Assembly: GCF_001507535.1 (NCBI RefSeq)
Contig: NZ_LQBN01000003.1
Location: 248,001-312,000, forward strand
Direction of reading: 5' to 3'
DNA: 64,000 nt
Origin: Thiomicrospira sp. WB1
Lineage (GTDB): Bacteria; Pseudomonadota; Gammaproteobacteria; Thiomicrospirales; Thiomicrospiraceae
In this document: positions 53,707 through 64,000 of the stretch, in pieces
Layout of the letters: every line of letters begins with the position of its first letter
Position numbering within the stretch: the first letter of the stretch is position 1
Notes under the pieces: model-generated
The model's database searches: none
What the model was told of the DNA's origin: nothing
What the model saw: the letters and a program-made list of their open reading frames with translations, nothing else
Position numbers and translations under genes: made by a program

Positions 53707-54855
53707 TTATTCGCTGGCTGAGAGCAGGCGTTTATGGGTGTGAAAGGACATTAAAATACCGAAACTGATCATCAGGGTGACCATCGAGCTGCCACCATAG
53801 CTCATCAATGGTAGAGGTAGCCCCACAACCGGCAGCAAACCGCTGACCATGCCGATGTTAACAAACACATAAATGAACAGCGTCATCACCACGCTGGCAG
53901 CGGTTAGGCGTGCAAAATTGTCCTGCATTTGCGTGGCCATGTACAAGCCGCGCGCAATCACCAGGAAATACAGTGTGAGTAACACCAAAACGCCCATCAA
54001 GCCAAACTCTTCGGCCATAACGGAGAAGATAAAGTCGGTGGTGCTTTCCGGTAGAAAATCCAGGTGGGCTTGAGAACTGCCCATAAAGCCTTTGCCTTCT
54101 AATCCCCCGGAGCCGATGGCGATTTTGGATTGGATAATGTGATAGCCGCTTCCCAGTGGATCGCTTTCTGGGTTGAGGAACGTTAAAACGCGCTGTTTCT
54201 GGTAATCATACATATAAAAGTGCCATACAATGGGCAGGCTGCCGACCACCGCGACCATGGCTGAGAGAATCCATCGCCACGAAAGGCCGGCAAAAAACAC
54301 CACGAACAAACCACTGGCGGCAATGAGTACCGCGGTGCCCAGATCAGGCTGCATAATAATCAGGCCCGAGGTCAGTCCGATCAGTCCCAGTCCCAAAAGC
54401 AGGTATTTTGAAGCAGGGGGCAGGGTGTTCTGCGCAAACAGCCAGGCCAGCATCAGGGGCAGGGCCACTTTCATGATTTCCGAGGGCTGAAATCGTACAA
54501 ACCCCAGGTCCAGCCAACGCTGCGCTCCCTTACCCAGGTCCCCAAACAAAAATACGGCAATCAGCATGCCGATGCCGGCCCCGAATATCCATGGGGTGTG
54601 TATGCGGATTTGATTGGGCGGGATTTGCGCAAACGCCACCATAATCCCGAAAGCCAAGCCAAGTCGGATGATGTGGCGCCATAAAAGCTCCTCGTCTCCG
54701 CCGGAAGCACTGTAAACCACGGCGCTGCCTAAGGCAGCCAAAGCCAGCAGCAGCAAAACCAACCATAAATCCAGGTGAAACATTTCCAGCCCGCCCCGGT
54801 TTTGGCGATAAACGGTTTCTTTTTCCGGTAGATCAATTTTCATTGCGTAACTCAT
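53707..54855 (-). CDS. rodA: Peptidoglycan glycosyltransferase RodA
   Basis: A 382-residue SEDS-family membrane enzyme that polymerises glycan strands for side-wall growth together with PBP2. It has about ten helices. Family signatures seen are LGKGAQRWLDLGFVRFQPSEI and, near the end, MVSGLLPVVGLPLPLMSYGGSS. The catalytic Asp equivalent is expected in the large loop FLPESTTDFIFSVMAEE. Two possible starts, 54855 and 54843, both overlap the end of mrdA. Confidence 0.95.
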   Translation of the reverse strand: MSYAMKIDLPEKETVYRQNRGGLEMFHLDLWLVLLLLALAALGSAVVYSASGGDEELLWRHIIRLGLAFGIMVAFAQIPPNQIRIHTPWIFGAGIGMLIAVFLFGDLGKGAQRWLDLGFVRFQPSEIMKVALPLMLAWLFAQNTLPPASKYLLLGLGLIGLTSGLIIMQPDLGTAVLIAASGLFVVFFAGLSWRWILSAMVAVVGSLPIVWHFYMYDYQKQRVLTFLNPESDPLGSGYHIIQSKIAIGSGGLEGKGFMGSSQAHLDFLPESTTDFIFSVMAEEFGLMGVLVLLTLYFLVIARGLYMATQMQDNFARLTAASVVMTLFIYVFVNIGMVSGLLPVVGLPLPLMSYGGSSMVTLMISFGILMSFHTHKRLLSASE

Positions 54856-56656
54856 TCATGTAATAGTCGGCAATTTTGACGGCCATGTCCGCGGCTTTGA
54901 TTTGCGCGTTTTCGATCACGACCGTGACCGCAATTTCCGGGTTTTTGACAGGGGCAAACCCGACAAAGAGGGAGTGATCCAGCAGCCGATCACTGAGTTC
55001 CTCTTCATTGTATTCTTCGTCCTGACCCAGGCTGAACACCTGTGAGGTACCGGTTTTCCCAGCCATGGGGAAGTCAATGTCGCGGGCATATCGCCAGGCG
55101 GTGCCGCGTGGAATTCTCAGCACGTCAACCATGGAGTCGATCACTTGGTCCCAGTTTTCGATGCGCTGAATCGGGATTTGCTGCTTGTCGGGTGAGGGGG
55201 CAGCCAGATTTAAATGAGGCCGCACAATTTCGCCATAATTGGCAAGGGTGGAAATGGCTTTCGCCAGTTGGATCGGGGTGGTCAGAAAGTAGCCCTGGCC
55301 GATGATGGCAATGATGGTCTCCCCTGTGTACCAGTTTTCTCCTTTGGCTTCTTGTTTCCAGGCCTTTGAAGGTAGGATGCCGACTGATTCCTGTGGCAGG
55401 TCGATATCGGTTTTGTGGCCAAACCCAAACGGGTAAAGTTGGTCATGGATCATGTCGATGCCCATGTCCAGGCTCAGTTCATAAAAATAGGTGTCGCAGG
55501 ATTGCACCACCGCATCATGCATGTCGACCAGGCCATGTCCTTCACGCTTCCAGTCCCGGTAGCGGTGGCCTTTGAACTCCATGTAACCGGGATCAAAGAT
55601 TTTTTTTGTGGGGGAGATAATGTTCTGTTCAATCGCGCCCAGGGCCACAAACGGTTTTACCGTGGAGCCGGGCGGGTATTGCCCATTGACAACGCGATTG
55701 ATCAGAGGACGATCGTAGTCTGACAGCAGCGCCTGGTAGCGGGATTGCGAGATGCCATCAACAAAGTGATTGGGGTCGTAGCCGGGTAAGCTCACATAGG
55801 CCAGAATTTCACCATTGTTGGGGTTTGTCACAACGACGGAGGCCTTCTGGTCGGCCAGTAAGGATTCAATGTAGAGTTGCAGCCGAATGTCCAGTGCCAG
55901 TTGGATGTCCTGACCTGCTTTAGGCGGGGTGGTTTCGAGTTTGCGAATGACGCGTCCATTGGCATTGGTTTCTATTTGTTGTACCCCTGGGTAGCCATGT
56001 AGAGTCGATTCGTATTGCTTTTCGACACCGAGTTTGCCTATGGCATCGGTCCCGGCATAGCGAGCCGGGTCAACCGTGGCAAGTTCCCGGCGGTTGATGC
56101 GCCCCACGTACCCCAGCGCATGGACTGCGGCTTTGCCATGAGGGTAGTAGCGTTGCAGCTTTGAAACCAGCGAAATGCCGGGGAAACGGAAATTGTTCAC
56201 CGCGAAACGCGACGCTTCTTCCTCACTGAGCGTATAAGAGAAAAAAATCGGGCGGTGGATGCTCGCTTTCTGAAAACGTTCGGCAAACTGATCGAAACGA
56301 TGGGCCGGCAGATTAGGCAAAAGCGTGCCCAGCTCTGACAGCGTCGTCTCAATGTCGTTGATTTTGGTTTTATCGAATTTTAATGCGAAAACCGGGCGGT
56401 TACCGGCCAGCAGAACATGATTGCGATCGTAGATGCGCCCACGGACGGGTGAGATGGCTTCGACTGAAATCCGGTTGCCCTCTGCCAGTGCATGGTATTG
56501 ATTGTAGTTAAACCATTGCAAGTACGCCATTCTGGCAAGCAGGATCAGAAAGAAGAGCAGCGCCAGTGCAAAGGCAGCCAACACTCGGTTACGAAACAGG
56601 CGGCGTTGTTGCTTCCGTTCGGTTTCTGTTTGGTAGGCGCCTGATGAGTGCAGCAT
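54833..56656 (-). CDS. mrdA: Penicillin-binding protein 2
   Basis: A 607-residue transpeptidase that cross-links side-wall peptidoglycan with RodA. One membrane helix near residues 28-48 is followed by a pedestal domain and the transpeptidase domain with the SxxK nucleophile in PPGSTVKPF, SCD in VQSCDTYFYE, and KTGT in AGKTGTSQVF. The order mreB-mreC-mreD-mrdA-rodA on one strand is the classical elongasome cluster, and each gene is spaced or overlapped by only a few bases. Confidence 0.96.
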   Translation of the reverse strand: MLHSSGAYQTETERKQQRRLFRNRVLAAFALALLFFLILLARMAYLQWFNYNQYHALAEGNRISVEAISPVRGRIYDRNHVLLAGNRPVFALKFDKTKINDIETTLSELGTLLPNLPAHRFDQFAERFQKASIHRPIFFSYTLSEEEASRFAVNNFRFPGISLVSKLQRYYPHGKAAVHALGYVGRINRRELATVDPARYAGTDAIGKLGVEKQYESTLHGYPGVQQIETNANGRVIRKLETTPPKAGQDIQLALDIRLQLYIESLLADQKASVVVTNPNNGEILAYVSLPGYDPNHFVDGISQSRYQALLSDYDRPLINRVVNGQYPPGSTVKPFVALGAIEQNIISPTKKIFDPGYMEFKGHRYRDWKREGHGLVDMHDAVVQSCDTYFYELSLDMGIDMIHDQLYPFGFGHKTDIDLPQESVGILPSKAWKQEAKGENWYTGETIIAIIGQGYFLTTPIQLAKAISTLANYGEIVRPHLNLAAPSPDKQQIPIQRIENWDQVIDSMVDVLRIPRGTAWRYARDIDFPMAGKTGTSQVFSLGQDEEYNEEELSDRLLDHSLFVGFAPVKNPEIAVTVVIENAQIKAADMAVKIADYYMNELRNEN

Positions 56657-56659
56657 GGT

Positions 56660-57163
56660 TCAGTGAAACAGCAGTTTTTGGGTAAAGCGGGCCAGTGTCA
56701 TGGTAATCACTGGCCACAACAAGCCCGCGAAGACCGGTTCCAGAACATAAAACGTCCACCCAGCGCCGGAGAGCGCTGGTTGAAGCAGAAGCCAGCTCAG
56801 GGCTTGAAAAATGGCATAGTAAATCACGATCATCATGCTTTGCTGCCAGACCGGGAAGGCCTTGAAGCTTTGACGGATGCGCAGCATCATGAAGGTGATC
56901 AGAACAAAGAGCAGAGCATGGGCACCGAGAGGGCTGGCAAGGATGGCGTCAAACAGCAACCCCAGAATAAACGCGGAAAAAAGGTGGGTGTGCTCAAAAA
57001 TTTGTGTGGTCCAAAAGATCAAAATCAGTAAGGTTAAAGACGGCGCGTTATGGATGTCGGCACTGATCATGAGCATGGTGTCCAGTACCAGGCCGATTAG
57101 AAAGCTGGCAAGCCAGAGCCATTTCACATCGCTGAGTTTGAGCGAAAACACCTTAGTCGTCAT
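56660..57163 (-). CDS. mreD: Rod shape-determining protein MreD
   Basis: A 167-residue inner-membrane protein with about five helices, the normal MreD size. It links MreC and the synthetic enzymes to the elongation complex. The family is poorly conserved, so identification rests on the hydrophobic pattern, the length and the position between mreC and mrdA. It overlaps mreC by 11 bp. Confidence 0.92.
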   Translation of the reverse strand: MTTKVFSLKLSDVKWLWLASFLIGLVLDTMLMISADIHNAPSLTLLILIFWTTQIFEHTHLFSAFILGLLFDAILASPLGAHALLFVLITFMMLRIRQSFKAFPVWQQSMMIVIYYAIFQALSWLLLQPALSGAGWTFYVLEPVFAGLLWPVITMTLARFTQKLLFH

Positions 57164-58028
57164 CGTGCGGGTCCCTCATTGACACGGGCCGGGTCAGAAT
57201 CAGTACTTTTTGCGATCGGTTGAGTTCTGCCACGGGCTCGGCCTGAATGCTCAGGTACGGTCGGCCTTGCGTCTGACTGACCTGTGTGACCCGAGCGATG
57301 GGGTAGCCTTCCGGGTACACATGCCCCAGCCCCGACGTTTCCAGGAGGTCTCCGACCCGAATGGCTGCGCCATCTGGAATGAACATTAGTTTGAGCCGGT
57401 CATGCCCCATGCCGCTGAGCATGCCGCGTTGCCCGTTACGTTGGACTCGAACCGGCACCTGAATTTCGGGATCGGTAATCAAGCGCACTCGACTGCTGAC
57501 GGGGGTGGTGCTTGTGATTTGCCCGACCACCCCTTTGGCATCAATCACCGTTTGATTCAATTCCACCTGATCCAGCTGCCCTTTGTTTAGAGTGTAAAAG
57601 TGGGTATATGGCGTTTGGCTGTAGAAACTGACCGAGGCGATTTGGACCTGGGTGTCATCCATTTGGCTGGCCGTGCCCAGCAGGCGGTTGAGACGTTCGA
57701 CATCCAGTTTGAGTTTACTGAATTGTTGTTGCTGTGCTTTGAGCAGCAGAATTTCGGTTTTCAGGCGTTGGTTCTCAAGCTGGACTTCATTGAGTGTTTG
57801 GTAGTCTTGTTGAAACCAGTCATACCACTCGCCAGGCAGCGCGGCAGCACGCTCAATCGGGTCGAGCGTGGTCAACAGCAGGGAGCGGAAATGCGTTAAT
57901 GCCTGGCTGTAGTGGTCAGCCACCATCAGCGCGATCGACAGAATAAACAGGGCCAGAAATTGAGTGGCTTCCTTTTGGGGGGAGGTCGTGGTCAGATTGA
58001 TTGCAAACCTCCTTTTGGCTGAAAGCAC
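57153..58028 (-). CDS. mreC: Rod shape-determining protein MreC
   Basis: A 291-residue bitopic protein: one helix (about 23-40), a coiled coil (about 70-110) and a periplasmic beta domain with GVVGQITSTTPVSSRVRLITD. It activates PBP2-RodA. The start is assigned to GTG at 58028. A strong AAAGGAGG lies just inside this reading, but no normal start codon follows it at a suitable distance in frame, which leaves the true start uncertain. A 51-bp gap separates it from mreB. Confidence 0.93.
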   Translation of the reverse strand: MLSAKRRFAINLTTTSPQKEATQFLALFILSIALMVADHYSQALTHFRSLLLTTLDPIERAAALPGEWYDWFQQDYQTLNEVQLENQRLKTEILLLKAQQQQFSKLKLDVERLNRLLGTASQMDDTQVQIASVSFYSQTPYTHFYTLNKGQLDQVELNQTVIDAKGVVGQITSTTPVSSRVRLITDPEIQVPVRVQRNGQRGMLSGMGHDRLKLMFIPDGAAIRVGDLLETSGLGHVYPEGYPIARVTQVSQTQGRPYLSIQAEPVAELNRSQKVLILTRPVSMRDPHDDD

Positions 58029-58079
58029 GCCATGACCATGCCCTTTTCCCTTTGTTGAGTTGTTTTATGCGCTCAGGTA

Positions 58080-59651
<1,572 letters not shown>

Positions 59652-59945
59652 ATGGCCATAGAAAAAAAGGACGTGACCGCCATTGCGCGATTGGCTGCTT
59701 TGTCTGTTGAAGAAGAAGAGATCGGGCAGGTCGCCGGTAAACTGAATCATATTCTGGATGTGTTGCAGACCATGCAATCGGTCGAGACCGACGGCGTTGA
59801 GCCGATGTCCCACCCACTGGACCAGGTGCAGCGCCTGCGGGAGGACACGGTCACCGAAACCAATCAGCGTGATCGCTATCAACGCATTGCCCCGGCCGCC
59901 GAAAAAGGACTTTATCTGGTGCCTCAGGTGATTGAGCAGGTTTAA
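59652..59945 (+). CDS. gatC: Asp/Glu-tRNA amidotransferase subunit GatC
   Basis: A 97-residue small subunit that wraps around GatA and holds the GatCAB complex together. Conserved features are ARLAALSVEEEE near the N-terminus and the VEPMSHPLD turn, ending with APAAEKGLYLVPQVIE. The ATG at 59652 follows GGAG; an earlier in-frame start would add a non-homologous tail. It opens the gatC-gatA-gatB operon. Confidence 0.95.
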   Translation: MAIEKKDVTAIARLAALSVEEEEIGQVAGKLNHILDVLQTMQSVETDGVEPMSHPLDQVQRLREDTVTETNQRDRYQRIAPAAEKGLYLVPQVIEQV

Positions 59946-59991
59946 CCCCGATCGGGGGCGGACCCATTAAAACTGAAATTCAGAGAGAATC

Positions 59992-61446
59992 ATGCATAAC
60001 CTATCATTAAAGACGCTCAGTGAGCGCTTGCAGCGCCGTGAGTTGACGAGTGTTGAACTGACGCAGCATTTTCTGGATCGGATTGCCCGTTTCGACGGCG
60101 AACTCAATTCGTATGTCACCGTGACGCCGGAGCTGGCTTTGGACATGGCCAAAGAAGCGGATGAGCGGTTGGACCGGGGAGAAGGCCACCGTTTAACCGG
60201 GATTCCCGTTGCCCACAAAGACATTTTTTGCACACGCGATGTCAAAACCAGCTGCGGTTCCAAAATGCTGGATCAGTTTTTGTCACCGTATGATGCGACC
60301 GTGGTGGAGAAGCTGAACGCATTGGGCATGCCTATCCTGGGCAAAACCAACATGGATGAATTTGCCATGGGCTCTTCGACGGAAAGCAGTTATTACGGCC
60401 AGACCTTGAACCCATGGGATAAAAAGGCCGTGCCCGGCGGCTCGTCCGGTGGCTCTGCCGCAGCCGTGGCCGCCGGACTGGCACCCGTGGCCACCGGGTC
60501 TGATACCGGTGGCTCCATTCGCCAGCCAGCGGCATTCTGTGGCATCAGTGGTATCAAGCCAACTTACGGTGCGGTTTCTCGTTATGGCATGATCGCCTAC
60601 GCCTCCAGCTTTGACCAGGGCGGCCCCATGACGCGCTCGGCCGAGGATGCGGCCTGGATGCTGGAGGCCATGGCAGGCTTGGATGAGCGCGATTCCACCA
60701 GTGTGTCTCTGGCGCGGACCGATTATGCCCGGGATTTAGCACAGCCAGTGAAAGAGCTCAAAATTGGGGTGCCGGAGGAGTATTTCTCCGAAGGACTGGA
60801 TAACGAAGTGGCGGAAACGGTTCAGGCCGCCATTCAGGTTCTGGCTGACCAGGGAGCCGAAGTGGTCCCGGTTCACCTGCCCAACAAGGATTTGGCCGTC
60901 TCCAGCTATTACGTGTTGGCGCCGGCGGAGGCGTCTTCCAATCTGTCGCGGTTTGATGGGGTGCGTTACGGGCATCGCTGTGAAGCACCCAAGGATCTGA
61001 ATGATCTGTATACGCGTTCACGCTCGGAAGGGTTTGGCGAAGAGGTCAAGCGCCGGATCATGGTCGGGACCTATGTGCTGTCGGAAGGGTATTACGATGC
61101 CTATTATCGCAAAGCTCAGAAACTGCGCCGTCTGGTACGGGACGATTTTGTCAAAGCCTTTGAACAGTGTGATCTGATTGTGGGCCCGGTGGCGCCTTCG
61201 GTGGCATTTGATATCGGTGAAAAAACCGATGATCCGGTGAGTATGTATCTGGCGGATTTGTACACCATTCCGGTCAATCTGGCCGGTTTGCCTGCCATGT
61301 CCGTGCCAGCCGGTTTTGCGCAGGGTCGGCCGGTGGGGCTTCATATCATCGGCCCCTATTTCGAAGAACACAAAATTCTGCAACTGGCCCACCAGTATCA
61401 GCAGGTGACAGACTGGCACCACTCGGTGGCCACCGACTATCGTTAA
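59992..61446 (+). CDS. gatA: Asp/Glu-tRNA amidotransferase subunit GatA
   Basis: A 484-residue amidase-signature subunit that releases ammonia from glutamine and feeds it to GatB. The Lys-Ser-Ser triad is visible: Lys in VAHKDIFC, the structural Ser in [11 protein letters not shown], and the nucleophile in [13 protein letters not shown]. Its presence indicates that Gln-tRNA or Asn-tRNA (or both) is made by the indirect route in this organism. It follows gatC after 46 bp. Confidence 0.97.
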   Translation: MHNLSLKTLSERLQRRELTSVELTQHFLDRIARFDGELNSYVTVTPELALDMAKEADERLDRGEGHRLTGIPVAHKDIFCTRDVKTSCGSKMLDQFLSPYDATVVEKLNALGMPILGKTNMDEFAMGSSTESSYYGQTLNPWDKKAVPGGSSGGSAAAVAAGLAPVATGSDTGGSIRQPAAFCGISGIKPTYGAVSRYGMIAYASSFDQGGPMTRSAEDAAWMLEAMAGLDERDSTSVSLARTDYARDLAQPVKELKIGVPEEYFSEGLDNEVAETVQAAIQVLADQGAEVVPVHLPNKDLAVSSYYVLAPAEASSNLSRFDGVRYGHRCEAPKDLNDLYTRSRSEGFGEEVKRRIMVGTYVLSEGYYDAYYRKAQKLRRLVRDDFVKAFEQCDLIVGPVAPSVAFDIGEKTDDPVSMYLADLYTIPVNLAGLPAMSVPAGFAQGRPVGLHIIGPYFEEHKILQLAHQYQQVTDWHHSVATDYR

Positions 61447-61459
61447 GGGAGACGTTGCA

Positions 61460-62896
61460 ATGCAAGATTGGGAAGTGGTCATTGGTCTGGAGATACACGC
61501 TCAGCTCACCACGCAAACCAAAATTTTTTCCGGCTCGTCCATCGCCTACGGTGCCGAGCCCAATACGCAAGCCAATTTGCTGGATTTAGGGATGCCGGGC
61601 CAACTGCCGGTGCTCAACAAAGCGGTGATCCCCAAAGCGATTCGTTTCGGGTTGGCGATTGGCGCCAACATCGGGCGGCGCTCGGTGTTTGACCGTAAAA
61701 ACTATTTTTATCCAGACTTGCCCAAAGGCTATCAAACCTCTCAGTTTTCTTACCCGATTGTGGAAGACGGCGGCAGTTTGGAAATCGAAGTGGAAGGCGA
61801 GACCCGGCGCATCGGTATTACCCGGGCCCACCTGGAAGAAGATGCGGGCAAGTCGATTCATGATGCGTTTCCCGGCATGACCGGGGTCGATTTGAACCGG
61901 GCGGGGACGCCGTTGTTGGAAATCGTCTCCGAACCGGATATGCGTTCGGCACAAGAAGCCGTGGCTTATGCACGCAAGATGCACGAACTGGTGCAATTTT
62001 TGGACATTTGTGATGGCAACATGCAGGAAGGCTCGTTCCGTGTGGATTCCAACGTATCCATCCATAAGCCGGGCACGCCATTTGGCACGCGCGCCGAGCT
62101 GAAAAACATCAACTCGTTTCGGTTTATTGAGCAGGCGATTGAATTTGAGGTGGCCCGTCAGATCGAGATTCTCGAGTCAGGTGGTGAGGTCGTGCAGGAA
62201 ACACGGCTTTATGACCCGGAGCGCAATGAAACGCGCTCCATGCGGGAAAAAGAAGAAGCCAACGATTACCGCTACTTTCCGTGCCCGGATCTGTTGCCGG
62301 TTGTGATTGAGCAGGCGGACATTGAGCGCGAAGCCGAAGCCATGCCCGAGTTGCCGGATGCCAAGCGAGCGCGTTATCAGCAGAACTGGGGCTTGTCCGA
62401 GGACGATGCCCAGGTGTTGACCGCCTCGCGTGCGATGTCGGACTACTTTGAAACCTTGGTGGATCTGACCGGTGAAGCCAAAAAAGCCGCCAACTGGCTC
62501 ATGGGCGATTTGTCCAAGGCTCTGAATCAGGCAGGCTTGCGCATCGACCAATCACCGGTGACGGCTAAAATGTTGGCCGGGCTGATGGCGCGCGTGGATG
62601 ATGGCACCATCTCCGGCAAAATGGCCAAACAGGTCTTCAGTGCCATGTGGGACGGTGAAGGCCATGCCGATGAGGTCATTGAGGCCAAGGGGCTGAAGCA
62701 GATCACCGACGAAGGTGCGATCACCGAAATGGTGGACCAGGTGCTGGCCGATCACCCGGATCAGGTAGCGGCCTATCAAGGCGGACAGGAAAAAATGCTG
62801 GGCTTCTTTGTGGGACAGGTGATGAAAGCCTCCAAGGGTCAGGCGAACCCGGCGCAGGTCAACGCTGTGCTGAAAGCACGTTTGGCGCAATCCTGA
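61460..62896 (+). CDS. gatB: Asp/Glu-tRNA amidotransferase subunit GatB
   Basis: A 478-residue subunit that activates mischarged Glu-tRNA-Gln or Asp-tRNA-Asn with ATP and transamidates it. Motifs include [19 protein letters not shown] near the start, and [14 protein letters not shown], plus the helical tail and C-terminal YqeY-like domain (from about residue 330) that binds the tRNA. GGAGA precedes the ATG. Palindrome copy 12 lies 24 bp after its stop codon. Confidence 0.97.
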   Translation: MQDWEVVIGLEIHAQLTTQTKIFSGSSIAYGAEPNTQANLLDLGMPGQLPVLNKAVIPKAIRFGLAIGANIGRRSVFDRKNYFYPDLPKGYQTSQFSYPIVEDGGSLEIEVEGETRRIGITRAHLEEDAGKSIHDAFPGMTGVDLNRAGTPLLEIVSEPDMRSAQEAVAYARKMHELVQFLDICDGNMQEGSFRVDSNVSIHKPGTPFGTRAELKNINSFRFIEQAIEFEVARQIEILESGGEVVQETRLYDPERNETRSMREKEEANDYRYFPCPDLLPVVIEQADIEREAEAMPELPDAKRARYQQNWGLSEDDAQVLTASRAMSDYFETLVDLTGEAKKAANWLMGDLSKALNQAGLRIDQSPVTAKMLAGLMARVDDGTISGKMAKQVFSAMWDGEGHADEVIEAKGLKQITDEGAITEMVDQVLADHPDQVAAYQGGQEKMLGFFVGQVMKASKGQANPAQVNAVLKARLAQS

Positions 62897-62919
62897 TGGC
62901 AAGGTTTTCCCAACTTTTT

Positions 62920-62931
62920 ACCAGGCCTGGT
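62920..62931. repeat. Dispersed palindrome, copy 12
   Basis: The core, with nearly symmetric ACTTTTT / GAAAAGT arms, lies between gatB and the htpX promoter. Confidence 0.9.
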
Positions 62932-62960
62932 GAAAAGTCGGGATTTGCCTTCATTAAAAC

Positions 62961-62988
62961 TTGAATCCCGATAAAAAATCTTTATATT
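62961..62988 (+). promoter_or_regulatory. Promoter of htpX
   Basis: TTGAAT (62961-62966), a 16-bp spacer and TATATT (62983-62988), about 87 bp before the htpX ATG. A sigma32-type CCCCAT -10 is absent, so a heat-shock promoter is not evident. Confidence 0.5.
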
Positions 62989-63074
62989 AAACTCAGTTGA
63001 GGCAGTGAAATGGGAGAGAGTTCCATTAGGCTGTCTGCTGACTTGAATCAACGTTACCCTGGAGGTTTCAACGC

Positions 63075-63971
63075 ATGAAACGCATTGGCTTGTTTCTTTT
63101 AACCAACATTGCCGTCCTGGCCGTGGCCATGATTACTCTCAACCTGTTGGGGGTCGGCAGCTACATGCAGGGCACCAGTCTGGATCTGGGCAATCTCTTT
63201 GCTTTTGCTCTGGTATTTGGTTTTGCCGGGTCGTTTGTGTCCCTGGCCATGTCCAAATGGATGGCCAAAATGGCGACCGGTGCCAAGGTCATTGAGGAGC
63301 CTCGCACTCAGGATGAGCGCTGGTTGCTGGAAACCGTGCACCGTCAGGCGCAAAAAGCCGGGATCAAAACCCCGGAAGTGGCGATTTATGATGCGCCGGA
63401 ACCGAATGCGTTTGCCACAGGTATGACCAAGAACAAGTCAATGGTGGCGGTGTCCACTGGCTTGATGCGCGCCATGACGCAAAACGAAGTCGAAGCGGTT
63501 CTGGGGCATGAGGTGGCGCACGTGGCCAACGGCGACATGGTGACCATGGCCTTGTTGCAGGGCGTGCTTAACACCTTCGTCATTTTCTTTGCCAAAATCG
63601 CGGCGTTTATCGTGGATCGCATGATTCTCAAAAACGAAGAAGGGGGGCACAGTCTGGCTTTCATCGTGGTCGACATTGTGGCCCAGATTCTGTTGGGCAT
63701 TCTGGCCAGCATCATCGCCATGTGGTTCTCGCGCTATCGCGAGTTTCATGCCGACAAAGGCGGGGCCTATCTGGCAGGCAAGGAAAACATGATCGCGGCG
63801 TTGCAGCGCCTGCAGAGCATGCAGCCAGGTCAGTTGCCGGATCAGATGGCCGCGTTTGGTATCTCGGCGGCGCCGTCAAGCTTTGGCGATCTGTTCCGCT
63901 CCCACCCGCCGCTGGAAGATCGCATCGCCGCCCTGCAGAATACGCCGCAGGAAAAGCTCAAAGTGGCGTAA
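63075..63971 (+). CDS. htpX: Membrane zinc protease HtpX
   Basis: A 298-residue M48-family metalloprotease of the inner membrane, which degrades misfolded membrane proteins with FtsH. Two helices at the N-terminus (about 5-23 and 35-58) precede the catalytic HEVAH motif in LGHEVAHVANGD; two more helices (about 155-220) lie between it and the third zinc ligand Glu in SRYREFHADKGGA. The length is normal for the family. A GGAGG ribosome site lies before the ATG. The window ends 29 bp after the stop. Confidence 0.96.
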   Translation: MKRIGLFLLTNIAVLAVAMITLNLLGVGSYMQGTSLDLGNLFAFALVFGFAGSFVSLAMSKWMAKMATGAKVIEEPRTQDERWLLETVHRQAQKAGIKTPEVAIYDAPEPNAFATGMTKNKSMVAVSTGLMRAMTQNEVEAVLGHEVAHVANGDMVTMALLQGVLNTFVIFFAKIAAFIVDRMILKNEEGGHSLAFIVVDIVAQILLGILASIIAMWFSRYREFHADKGGAYLAGKENMIAALQRLQSMQPGQLPDQMAAFGISAAPSSFGDLFRSHPPLEDRIAALQNTPQEKLKVA

Positions 63972-64000
63972 GCCGCAAGAGGGTTTTTTAAGCGAATAAA

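Overview
The window reads as a chromosomal segment of a motile, aerobic-type gammaproteobacterium. The evidence is the tesA/ybbA/ybbP cluster, Hsp33, YgfZ, the lipB-lipA / dacA-rodA-mrdA-mreDCB cell-wall block, RF2 with the classical frameshift site, a sigma54-type glnA promoter and a large polar-flagellum style fliOPQR-flhBAFG-fliA-cheYZAW operon. The combination recalls sulfur-oxidising Thiomicrospira-type genomes, but this is only an impression; no 16S gene is present.

Layout. 1-1964: end of ilvE, a small zinc-finger protein and convergent glnA. 2261-12808: phosphate regulon (pstC-pstA-pstB-phoU-phoB-phoR, convergent pit, then pstS), with Pho-box-like repeats before pstC and between pit and pstS. 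12900-19017: ferredoxin, voltage-gated-type ion channel, DsrE-like and BolA-like proteins, divergent tesA and ybbA-ybbP. 19105-23223: tRNA-Pro(GGG), a lytic transglycosylase-like lipoprotein, prfB and lysS. 23310-37071: ygfZ and the flagellar/chemotaxis operon. 37114-37980: hslO. 38021-49421: a complete Tn7-like transposon. 49404-59126: lipA, lipB, ybeD, an aminotransferase, dacA, rodA, mrdA, mreD, mreC, mreB. 59652-63971: gatCAB and htpX.

The transposon is the main accessory feature. Both ends can be placed to the base: 27-bp imperfect terminal inverted repeats (22 of 27 identical), flanked by a 5-bp GCTGT target duplication. It carries tnsA, tnsB, a short tnsC and tniQ at one end, an isolated tnsE-like gene pointing inward from the other end, and an AT-rich cargo between them. 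The cargo is a DNA methyltransferase transcribed toward a three-gene unit encoding an SMC/Rad50-like ATPase, a small middle protein and a PD-(D/E)xK nuclease. This is a plausible defence system that I cannot assign with confidence to a named type. No CRISPR array or cas gene is present. The insertion sits in the last codons of lipA: the transposon end now supplies the LipA C-terminus and stop, and hslo is separated from what was probably a lipB-lipA-hslO operon.

A second genome-scale signal is a 12-bp perfect palindrome, ACCAGGCCTGGT, present 12 times in the 52.6 kb of host DNA and never in the transposon. Ten copies are intergenic, often with longer AT-rich symmetric arms. Two lie inside genes, where they encode Asp-Gln-Ala-Trp. 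Its role is unknown.
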